In this document: positions 1 to 15,879 of the stretch, piece by piece
Layout: the number at the start of each line of letters is the position of its first letter
Numbering within the stretch: the first letter of the stretch is position 1
From: Paulownia fortunei
Taxonomy: Eukaryota; Streptophyta; Magnoliopsida; Lamiales; Paulowniaceae
Assembly (NCBI GenBank): GCA_019321725.1
Contig: CM033112.1
Location: 22,908,509 to 22,972,508 of the forward strand
Direction: 5' to 3'
DNA length: 64,000 bases
Made by a program: the position numbers and the translations under genes
Notes under the pieces: model-generated
What the model saw: only the letters and a program-made list of their open reading frames with translations
What the model was told of the DNA's origin: nothing
Databases searched by the model: none

Positions 1-1206
1 GAGACACATAGTCTGAACATTCCACAAGGCATGCACACCCAACGCCGCATTGGTATTCATCAAAGCGCATCGAAAGAGGCATATCTCCCTCAAGTCCTTG
101 ATGCCTTGCAATCTGCGTCACTTGCCCGTTCTTTAATATGCAGTGTCAAGGAAGTTTTACCATCGCGTAATTTTGGATTGTTGAGGGTATTCCAAGCGGT
201 TGATAAACGTACATATTCTGAAGAGAACAAAAAATATAAGTATTCCCTAGAAGCTATTTTTCGGCTAGTTAACTCACGGCACCTTGCAATCATAGCTGAC
301 CGAGTTTCCAGATTTCCTTCTTCAGTCTACCGCCTTTGGAATCTACTAACATTTATTGTTAAGAATCCCGTGAAAGCTATTATACCATCTCTAATGTGGA
401 AGATGCCAATGCCAATGGTTAAGAATGCCGAATGCCGTGAAAGCTATTGCACCATCTGAAATTTGGAAGATGCCTCAACTTAGGCATGTCGAGTTTGAAG
501 CACTCTGTCTCCCGGATTCTCCCATTAGTCACATGGACGGGCGAGATGACTTTGTTCTAGGCAACCTACAGACGCTCTTGAAAGTACATAATTTCAAGTG
601 TGGTGAAGAGGTGGTTCAGAGAATCCCCAATATCAAGAAATTGCAAATATATTATGAGGGATTTGAGGAAGAGTCAGGTTACTGTCTCAACAATCTTGGC
701 CATCTACATAAACTCGAATCGCTTAGTTGCTTGTTTTATTCAGAACCAATCCGGACTGATTTACTGCAGAACCTCACCTTCCCGCATTCCCTCAAGAAGT
801 TGACTTTAAACGGCACCAGGCTCCACTGGGAAGACATGACAACGAAGATAGGTTCATTACCCCTTCTTCAAGTTCTCAAACTGAGAATATGGTCCTTTAA
901 AGGACCCGAGTGGTCAACAGTTGAAGGACAATTCTGCAGCCTAAAATTCTTGCAAATTGACAGGTATAACGATCTGACGGACAGCTACCACTTTCCATGC
1001 CTTGAGCATCTTGTTCTTCGAGGATTAGGTAAGTTGCAGGAGATCCCTTCGGGTATGGGAGAAATACCATTTCTGCTAAAAAAATACTAGAGGAACAAGA
1101 GGAACTTGGGAATGTAGGCCTTCCAGTTCGAGTTGTACTGCTCCAGGAGAACGAAGTAATGGAGAGCTTGGCAAGTCCCAATTTTCAAGTTGAACATCGT
1201 TGGTAA
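1..1206 (+). pseudogene. 3' remnant of R1-type NLR disease-resistance gene (LRR part)
   Basis: Seen: three reading-frame segments together resemble the C-terminal leucine-rich repeats of late-blight R1-type CC-NLRs. Segment one (1-459) has phrases such as SLARSLIC, LLRVFQAVD and VSRFPSSVYRLWNL. Segment two (425-1090) has the typical IWKMPQLRHVEF, followed by LRR units with spaced leucines. Segment three (about 1067-1206) resumes as ISAKKILEEQEELGNVG and stops at 1204-1206. The breaks are a 67-bp imperfect tandem duplication near 363-480 that shifts the frame, and an apparent small deletion with frameshift near 1067-1090. The 5' part (CC, NB-ARC) lies outside the window. Inference: a decayed gene, since two independent lesions are present; a mis-assembled or unusually spliced functional gene is less likely. 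Confidence 0.75.
363..480 (+). repeat. 67-bp imperfect tandem duplication inside the NLR remnant
   Basis: The stretch starting GAATCCCGTGAAAGCTAT at about 364 recurs 67 bases later (GTGAAAGCTAT at 370 and again at 437). Each copy is followed by a similar ACCATCT...TGGAAGATGCC. Because 67 is not a multiple of three, the duplication moves the reading frame from the first to the second ORF of the remnant. Confidence 0.7.
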
Positions 1207-3111
1207 GCACTGAATCTGCCATGATTGATATCAAGCACTTTTTTTCTTTTTTCTTTTTTTTTGGGATAAAAAGTGGATGGAAAACAAAGATATTTCTCTG
1301 ACTAATTCACTCAATAATGATTATCGCTTCAATTTCTTAACTCGTGCGCCTTTTTGTCCTTCGACCTTTCTGGGCACCTGAGTTTTACTTCTGATCAAAG
1401 ATCAGCATTCCACTGCAAGGATAGATATATGTTATGGTTCTATTTTTAGGATTAAGTCCTGGAAAACTTGCAAACTTTTCTTTCTATCATTAGTGTGTGC
1501 ATTTTTATTTTTATTTTTCTAAATTTTTTTGTCGTAGTATTTTTTTTTTTTTTTTAACATGGTACCACCTTAAAGCACTATACAATGAACCTACCTACGG
1601 AACATAAATTGTAGGATGCAGATATGCAGAGTCTAGCCCAAGTCGAGATGTTTGAACTTAGGTTGACTGTTTGGTATGTTCGATTTACAATTCACTATCT
1701 CTTCTTGAGAGTTTAAATGTTTTTTTTCCTTTTACAAACATCCTTTTCTGTTGATAGATTGGGATGAAATTTAGACTTTAGTGTGTGGTTAATTTATTGG
1801 AAGACCTCTTTTCTCAGGAGTTTGTTCTCTTTTCAGGCTGGCTGGTTTGACTTGTGATGTATCAAGGCATTTGGGAAAACTCAGAATTTCTACTTAGTTT
1901 TCTATAAATGTAATTTCATTTGAATCTTATTTAATTTGTGCTCTTCAAGTATTCAAGTTCAATCAAGAATGTAATTAAATTGGGTGTCGTTGAATAATGT
2001 TTTGCTTTAGTTTAAATTTCTTAGTGAACTTGAAGTTGATCTTAAACTTGGTTGATTTAAGTCAAGACCAAACTGTTTGTTGAACAATGAAAGATCAAGC
2101 ATTCAAGATTTGTTTGACAAATCAATTTCAAGCGAAGGTTTTTGCAATAAATATGAACCCATTTTCACTGGTTGAGGGATGATTAATGTGTTTATGTAGT
2201 GGTCTTCTTGGCAGAATTATTGGCAGCACTGTAAAATGCATGATATGATTATGAAAGCAGATAATTTCACATTCAAATACTTTACAGTGCAATTAGCCTT
2301 GTCACAAGACTCAAATCTTATCTTGACTTGGGTTAAAGTCCCTATTATTGGTGACTATAATAACTTGGCTTCAGATCTTCCATGATAGGGTTGGCAGATA
2401 GGGACTGGAAAAAAATGAAATCAAGTTTCAGGTAGACTGAAAAATCTTGTAGCACATATACAGCATAGCTAGAATTGTCAATTCAAGTAAGTGGCTTATA
2501 TCTTCTAGGGGAAACTACATAAACAATATGTTCTTATGCTCTTTATTTTTCTTTACGGTGATATACAAGCAGCAAAATAATATTTTTGTTGTTTCTGGAA
2601 ATTTTCATGTTCTTGGCCTCAAAGAAGAAAGTAAATCCTTAAATTGCTTTCTAATATCTTAAACTTTAACATAAAGTGGTCAATTTTAAAACTTCTGTGC
2701 CATTCCAACCCCCTTTACCTCCCTTTCTTTTGCTTGTTTAGGCTCGTTCCCACTTTAACGTGGTGTATTGTGTATCAGTTATTGAAGGAAGCAAAATATG
2801 TTGGGAAAGTTATACCGGTTGCAGGAATTGTCCTTGCCGAGGATTGAAAGTGACACTTGATATCAATTCTAGCACTTCTGATATCAACAAACTGCCACCG
2901 CATTAAGTGGGGGAGAAGGAAACAAATAAAAACATATATATATATATAGTGATTCCCATGATCAAATACAACAGAATACAGGAAAACGGGGAAAAAAGGA
3001 CCAACAAACTAAAAGAGCTTATAGCAGAAATACATTACAGCAACACATGCTCAGTAGGAGCTAGCAGATTTATCACAGCTTTCTTATTCTAAGTTTTGAG
3101 TTATAACCCTT
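1207..3111. other. spacer without a supported gene
   Basis: AT-rich, with several poly-T runs (for example near 1240-1262 and 1538-1555). The short ORFs here (for example 2644-2847 and 2907-3092) have no domain or homology that I recognise. I see no tRNA or mobile element with clear ends. Confidence 0.5.
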
Positions 3112-3408
3112 CTAGCATTGTGCTGGATGAGGGAGTTTGCACTTGTCAGGGAGCTGCATGGCGAGGTTGGGGTCGATCCCGAGGGAAGGCAACACCTTGG
3201 AGTTCTTGTAGGAGCAAAGGCAGGGAATGTTGGCATGCGAGAGGGCAGAGCAGCAGGTGGCCGACGGCGGCGGTGGATTTGGAGGCACTGCCGATGGCTT
3301 ACATGCCATGAGGCCCTCCACAGACATGTTGCATATCATCTGGGCATTGGCAACACCAAGAACCACAAAAAACACAGTAAAAATAGCGATCTTGTGATAT
3401 GACTCCAT
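3112..3408 (-). CDS. DIR1-like non-specific lipid-transfer protein
   Basis: A 98-residue secreted protein on a single exon. Residues 1-22 form a hydrophobic signal peptide ending near VANA. The mature part carries the eight-cysteine motif of lipid-transfer proteins: Cys 26, 36, 52-53, 63 and 65 (CLC), 90 and 98. The spacing and the phrases CCSALSHA, CLCSYKNS and a C-terminal GIDP...LPDKC match the DIR1 (defective in induced resistance) subgroup. DIR1 binds lipids in the apoplast and takes part in long-distance systemic acquired resistance. A proline-rich PPNPPPP stretch near residue 42 resembles the PxxP motif noted in DIR1. I chose the Met at 3408 because the signal peptide begins there; an in-frame Met eight codons upstream (3432) is possible. 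The product class is firm; a role in resistance is by family only. Confidence 0.88.
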   Translation of the reverse strand: MESYHKIAIFTVFFVVLGVANAQMICNMSVEGLMACKPSAVPPNPPPPSATCCSALSHANIPCLCSYKNSKVLPSLGIDPNLAMQLPDKCKLPHPAQC

Positions 3409-5422
3409 ATCTGTATTATACGCTAAAACCACTCAGAGAGATTGGTCTTTTTTCCACTTCTGTGAAGTGCATGGTATAGATACAAATATATATTTAAGAT
3501 ACAACAGGGCAGGGTGGGAGTGGGAGTGGGAGTGGGTTTTGGGGGTGGAGTCCGTGAATGTGCATTGGCCTTTCTTCTCGGCACCAAACTGTAGAGTCAC
3601 GGATTATGCATTTGTGGTGTTGAAGAACTTCTCTGATTCTATACATCCGCTGTGTGCACTTGTGAGTGACTATTATATGTAACATAATCATTTTTGGTTA
3701 AGACTGCATCACGAGTCAAAATCGAGAAATTAAGAAATCTATATGGGTTGTGGGGATTAGGCTGAAAATTGTGTTAAATCATAATTGTTTATTTGCAATG
3801 AACAGAATTTTAAGTCAGGGGATTTAGCCTGTCGATTGAGTTTGGCTTTTCATTCGAGGCTCTACTGTCAACTCCGAACTTCAGATGAGATTCTGTTTGA
3901 ATTTGAGCTATTCTGTGGATGCCAATTCCTATTAAGCTAGGCCCATGCTAAATGCATTAATATTTTCATAACAGGAGAAGGATCATCAGTAGTTCGATAA
4001 AAGATCACTATATTTTTTTGATATTTATCCTCCATCTTAATGTATTATTTTCTCCATCTTAAACATGGTCACACATTTCTTTTTACAATGGTGAATTTCT
4101 TGGCCAAAAATTAAATTACTAGAGTAAACCTTGTAGAGAAGAACAAAAATTGTGATTAATTCAGTACACTCGAACTCAACCAACACTTGCATAAATAGCT
4201 GGACTGGACTTTGGGTTGAGTTGGGACTGGACCATGACTGGGCGAGTGAAAAACAATCAACAGCCCTAGATGAACACTACTCGCTACTTCATGACAATGC
4301 AAGCTCTCTTCACAATTAACCGCTTCAAAAGTTTTAGTAATTTCACTAATCCTTCTTAGATGATCAGCTGACAGTTAATAAAGAGTTGAACTGATCCTCT
4401 GATGATCAATCAGTCTCCCAACTCTCCTCCGAAACCAGACATGGATCACACTACAACACACACATATATAAAAGGAACAGAAAGTTATAAGAGTTAACTC
4501 GCATGGTCCCCTATATTAATTATAGAAATCCCACAAGCATGCAATTCCGAAAAGGTCACCCTATCCTTGTATGTATCATCATTCACTTGTCATGACAGAG
4601 CAAACGATAGTACTGAAAGCTGTATCAGATGCAACTGTTGTTGGCCCTCAAAGAAGAAATAATCTTGAGCAGCAAAACTAATTCTACAGTAATTCCCCTT
4701 CATAGACATTGAAACTATTTTTATGGCAATTCCCTTTTATGGAAACTCTAGTGGACTTTTTCTCATGTTTCTCATGCACACTTTCTGCAAAACCGATCCC
4801 CCGTCACCTCCCAGCAATCTCCACCCCTCCCCCAAAGAAGAAATGAGAGGGAATAGCAAGTTGCTTTGAAGAAAATGCACCTCAATAGTGGGGGAAAATA
4901 GTTATTGGGAAAGTGATTTTTTTCAGTCATGGCTTCCAGAAAATTCCTAAATGGTTCTATAGTCCATGTTTATTCTAGAAATGGAACGGAAACAAAGCCA
5001 CACATGGACATTTATGAATTGATAACATTTGCAGTCATTAGTAACCTTGAAGAATCGAACAAAGACAGATTCCATTCTGGCTTACAAGGTCAGGGGCATT
5101 TATTAGTATAAGGAAACAAAGCATTTCCTGCACCAAATAAATCAGCATGACTGGTGTTGAAGCTTAAAGCAACTGATCAATTCAGAATGTAGTTTATTAA
5201 AATAGAAATTCCATCACAATCTTGCGATGATACAGCTCCTTAAAGTAAAAATCCAACTCTGGGTACAGTTCACTTAAATTCAGGAAAACTCAACATAACT
5301 TCTAATCGTACATAACTGATTAACAAACAACAATCATAATGGGAAAAGATGAATTGCGACTCCTACAGCTAACCTGCTTTGTTTAAGAGTAATAGGAATA
5401 CAGGAGCAAAATTTAATAGATC
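3409..5422. other. intergenic spacer between lipid-transfer protein and threonine synthase
   Basis: This holds the promoter of the lipid-transfer gene (from 3409 upward) and the 3' flank of threonine synthase (below 5422). A short GTGGGA-type repeat lies at about 3513-3540. The 60-codon ORF at 4929-5111 has no recognisable features. Nothing else is supported. Confidence 0.5.
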
Positions 5423-10940
<5,518 letters not shown>

Positions 10941-10952
10941 CTCCTCTCGCCT

Positions 10953-10980
10953 TATTTAAAACCTGCAACTAAAACCCTAA
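10953..10980 (+). promoter_or_regulatory. TATA-like element and telo-box upstream of MDN1
   Basis: A TATTTAAA stretch (10953-10960) is followed by the telo-box AAACCCTAA (10972-10980), about 280 bases before the MDN1 start codon. Telo-boxes are known to be enriched near transcription starts of plant ribosomal-protein and ribosome-biogenesis genes, so the pair suits a midasin promoter. The exact transcription start is not visible from sequence. Confidence 0.6.
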
Positions 10981-11117
10981 ATCATTCTTAAACCCAAACC
11001 TCCTCCGAGGAAGAGAATTTTGGAGAAAAAGAATTTTAAGACCTTGAGGAAGAGAATTTAAGAGAACGTTCTCCTGTGAAGGATAATTCTAAAAACTTTA
11101 GGAACAGACCTGAGAGA

Positions 11118-11238
11118 GTAAGTTTAAGAGTTTTTTTATTTATTTTTGGATTCTCAGTCAAACCAAGAAAATTTTAAGAACTTGAGGAAGAGGATACTAA
11201 GGGACGATTTTTTTTCTTATTAGTTTTTTGATTTGCAG
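11118..11238 (+). other. probable 5'-UTR intron of MDN1
   Basis: A good donor (GA|GTAAGT at 11118) and an acceptor (TTTGCAG ending at 11238) flank a T-rich stretch 20 bases before the ATG at 11259. The surrounding leader is purine-rich, with a degenerate repeated GAGGAAGAG motif (about 11006, 11046 and 11185). Splicing here is inferred from the signals alone. Confidence 0.5.
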
Positions 11239-11258
11239 TAACCATATTCAAGTTCTGG

Positions 11259-14200
11259 ATGGCTGTTGACGGGAGCTTTTCTCTCGAATCGGAGCTGGGG
11301 AGGTTTCTCCATAGGTGTCCGAAGCTTAAGTCGATTCCCTGTTTTTATAATTTGTTAAAGAAGGTACCGAACTTGTGATAATTATTCAAAGACATGATCT
11401 TTGCAGTTTTTTTGTGACGTAGAGAATATACATCACCTATTGTTTATTATGATTTGCGCTTTAGGGGGACAAAATTACAGAAGACGAGGTGGTGCGAGCA
11501 GTGGGCGAATTGGTTTTGCACCCGAATTACACTATCCCATTGCTGGGATGCTTTAGGCCGATAGCGCAGAAGATTGTGGAGAGGACGGTGGGGTTGCTTC
11601 ACTTGGTGCCGAGTTTGAGGTTGGATGATGATAATATTGTGGAAGAATTCGATGAAGATAGGTTTCTTAGAGAAGATGAGAGTGTAGATAGTGCAGAAAT
11701 AGCTGCTGTTATTGATGTTTATGTCAGAAGGGGGAAGGGCTTGCGTCTTCATGAGCTCGCATGTCTGGCCTTCTGCCGAGCCCTTGATTTGATTCCTTTC
11801 CTGTTGGGGTAAGATACTTCTTTGAATTCATTCTTTTTGCTGGCACTTCTTCTTATCCCTGTCTCTCACATTTTTTATGCACGAGAATGTGTGGTTAATA
11901 TACTTCTGTTGTGATCTTACGATAAGCTGCATCTGGTTTTGGAAAGATGTTTGAGAAACTTAAGTATACACCACCAGGAAGACTAGTGGGCACTTTTGTT
12001 ATGGTAATTTGGGTCAGGTACTGACAAAAGCATATTACGAAAATTATATGTTTAATGGAGAAACATTACGTCAAATTGGAGACAGTAAATTATGCAGATA
12101 ATATAATGCAATGCCCTTCAGTTTGTTTTGTGGTTGATATCCAGTAAAATGGTTGAGTGGGCATTAATTTTCTCTCCATCTATTTTTTCCATGTTGCTGA
12201 TTGCTCCTATTCCACTTACAGTTTCCTTCTCCATACTGGAGTCAAATTATAACATCGCTCTTTCTCTGCTGCAGGTCTATTTTAAATTATTTTAAAGTTG
12301 CTCCTGCTCCATTTGAAAGAATTATGCAGTGTGAATCAGTTTCCAAGGCATTAGCTATGGTATTCTGTAACTTAATTATTATTTTGATTATTTTTTTTCC
12401 TTTTGTGATAAACTCTTTTATATTGAATAGTCACTGTGTTGCAATCATCATTTTACATCTGTCATTATTGAGATTTGCTTGGCAGTTGCTTCGCAGCATT
12501 GTGCTATTTATAGTCTAACTGCAAACTTTTGGGTGGGAGAGATTAGGAAAAACAAACATACAATCTTAATGCTGTACCAACCATGCCACATGTGGACATT
12601 GGTTAACCACATCAGTAACATAGTTGTCTGTGTTGGTACAACCCTTGTTTTGGTACGGACATTGGTACTATTGTTAAGATTTAAGTTTTTGATATCTAAA
12701 TTCCATGGTGGGTGGAGTAATCATTCACTTCTATTCTTTTATTGGGTGGTTTGGTCATAATATTTAGATGACTCATTGTGTATATGTGCTGTTTAAATGG
12801 GCAGAATGGAATTGATTTTAGAAGTAATCTCATTTTATTCCAGCACTGTATTTCTCTTATTACAGATTAAGCATTCATGTTCTTTGCTGCAGCATTATTA
12901 AAAACTCCCTCTATTTCTTAGGGATCTCATCAGTTGTTAATTGTTGTCCGAGCATCTTATCGTTTTCTCATATTGGAGCCGGAGGTTTTCACTACATTGT
13001 GGGATTGGTCCTGTATTTTGGACCTTGTACAGCAGTCCACAGACCTTACCATGGTAAATGATGCTGTGTTAAAGAATATTATATTTGACCTGAGATGGTG
13101 CAGTGTTGGTATTTTATCGGTGGTTTTGAGGTTAAGTTTTAAAGCATCTGCAAACCTTGGTCCTGACTCTGAAGAAGCTCTTCAGTGTTTTCTGCGGTAA
13201 GCTTACTTTTTATTATGAAGGTTTACAATGGGAAATTTATATGTGGAGTTTGTAAATGTTAAGTAGCAGAAGTCATCATGGTGCAAAAGAGGGGAAGCTT
13301 GGAAATAATACAATGTTTTCCTGACAGTAATCTAGTTGTGCAATATATAAATAGTTTGAGGGTAAGCCGATATGTGCGAACATCAGTTTTACATGATGTG
13401 ACAGCACTCTCAGTAGCTAGCATACAGCAATACATTGTTTACTCAAAATGTCTGATAATGGAAAGCTGATATTCATGTAATATGCTTTTCATGTCTACAT
13501 TAATAAATCTAAGTGTCGTTTATTTTGCATCTAAAGCTCAGAAAATAAGTGGCTATTGAAAGAAAAGGCATTACATGGAAGATAAAAGACACTTACCCGT
13601 GACAAAGAAATTATTTTGATCTAAAGTTCTCTACAATTATTGGGATTTGTCTTTGTTATACTTTCTCTACAATTTTTTTGATGTTGACTCTATATCTCTT
13701 TCCTGTTTTTATTGTTTGTAGCTGGCAAGAATTTTGTATGGATGTATCCTTGGAGAAAGGGGGTTGGTATCTTGAGTCTTCTGCAGAAGAAGCTGAGGCA
13801 ATGGTTGAAAGAAAAGCCAATCTCAAAGGTGGTGATTGTTTGAAGCATCGCCGGCTTAGTTCTTTGTCCACATGCTCTTCATTTGCTAATGAGATTGAAC
13901 CATCAAATCAGATCGACATGCTGGTTACAGGGTAGGATTTATATAATTGAGATAGGAAGTCATTTTTTCAAATTTTCTGCATTCTTTGACGGTCTAACTG
14001 CCTAGTTTGGGGAGAGTATCGAAAGGAAGTTACGTATTCATTGTCTCTGTATATTTTGAAAAAATTCCTGCCTAATTTGGGGAGAAGTGAGTTATCAAAA
14101 GGTTCAACTTCTATACTTTGAGTTAGATTGAGGAGTTATTGTTTGTTGACTTGTTCTTCCCCTGGTCTTCTCATCTATTGTGTTTGTTGTAAGGAAAATT

Positions 14201-15879
14201 GTTCAACTTTTGTGCCAGCCTCTCATATTGTATGCATAATTCTTGACATTCTGGACTTTCTTTTCCTGCAGGAATCCTGGGACTCCATTTATCTTGACTT
14301 CTGCCATGACAAAAGGTTTTGAGATGGTCTCTTTAGCTGTGAATCAGAGGTGGCCTGTGCTTCTTTATGGTCCTGCTGGTTGTGGGAAAACTGCACTTAT
14401 TAACAACTTGGCCCATTGTTATGGTAGTAGAGGTATGCCTTCTAGTTATGGAGTTAAACATGTGCAATGGCTTTGAATCATTCAGGCTTCTGCTCAAGAT
14501 TGTCATGATTAAAAAGGAATGTACTTTCTGTGTGTATTGGAATTGATGCCAAAAGCCATCCCACTCAGATAGATACTACAAATGCCTGCTTCTGATAGCA
14601 ATTTTATCATGTCTTCCACCACCTTACATGGCCATGGCATATAACTCGTAACTTGGTGAGAAATGATTTCTGTTTCTAGGAAGTACTCGTTTGAAAAGCA
14701 CAAAAAGGGGTGAAACACCAAGGTGAAATATTTTTACATCCTTGCATGAATAATAAATGGTGTTAGAAGAAATCTTCTATTGCAATAAAATATTTGTTTT
14801 AACATCTGTGTTTGTTTATACTTAGTACTCAAATGTATTTTCTGCATGGGATATATTTTGTCTGGAAATAATTTTGCTAGGACCAGTTGAGCAGGTCTTC
14901 AATTTGTCTTCTTCCATGTATGGCAGTAGCAATAGATGGCTCGGCATGTGAGTATTATTACTTGCAATTTCTATTGCTTATCCTTCTTCAAAGAAAAAAG
15001 AGGGTTCTAGAACTAGCCATCCATTTTTGGTGTCTTTTAGTGTGATCGAGTGGCAGCAGCTGCAGCTACCAGCCTACATCTCAATTTTCATTTATTTGCA
15101 CAAGTTGTATTCCCTTTGAATGATGACATTTAAATCATTTTAGACGTGCTTTTTTCACAGTCAACTTGAATTATTTAGTACTCGATCTTAAACTTTCGAG
15201 CATGATCTTGTGGAGTTGTTAGCGGTGAGGGGCTCCAAGTGGATCAAATATTTATAAATTATAAATTATATCATGAGGGCTTTTGCAGTTAAATAGTCGA
15301 TCAGAAGAGACGAGGATGCATGCACGCAAATACAATATGTTCAGTATTGGATACAAATGTATATGTTTCAATATTGGATATGCATATTGCACATGAATAT
15401 TATCTGGAATGATATGATTTTTTGGTGTACTAACACTTGCACGTATATGTACATTCATGTGTTGCAAATTCCGATTGTGGTGCATCTCCATTCTGTTAAA
15501 GCTTTGTTGTTCTTTTCTTTCTGTCTTCGTGAAACTTTTTCTGATTGTTAACATCTCCCTGTGAACAAAATAGTTTTATCCATTCACATGGACGATCAGA
15601 TTGATGGAAAAACACTGCTTGGAAGTTATGTTTGTACGGAGCAACCTGGTGAATTCAGATGGCAACCTGGTTCTCTTACTCAGGTTTGAAGCCAATCATA
15701 TAGTTAAAATTGCTGCCCCACGCTTTCTTGTTGTAACTTCAATAAATAATAATTGGCAGGCCGTTCTGAATGGTTTTTGGGTTGTCTTCGAGGATATCGA
15801 TAAAGCACCACCTGACATTCTATCAATCCTATTGCCTTTGTTGGAAGGTGCAATTACATTCTCAAGTGGCCATGGGGAG
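11259..15879 (+). other. MDN1: MDN1 exons 1-8: N-terminal domain and AAA1 core
   Basis: Exons: 11259-11363, 11465-11808, 12275-12359, 12922-13196, 13722-13931, 14272-14432, 15574-15683, 15760-15879. Residues 1-330 form the N-terminal domain, with landmark phrases [13 protein letters not shown] and [12 protein letters not shown]1 begins in exon 6 with Walker A GPAGCGKT at residues 373-380. Exon 7 has [17 protein letters not shown]. Exon 8 has the Walker [11 protein letters not shown] near 437-446. All introns are GT-AG. Confidence 0.9.

Noticed and set aside
3118..3402. Plus-strand ORF opposite the lipid-transfer gene
   Set aside because: Antisense shadow; the minus strand has the signal peptide and eight-cysteine motif.
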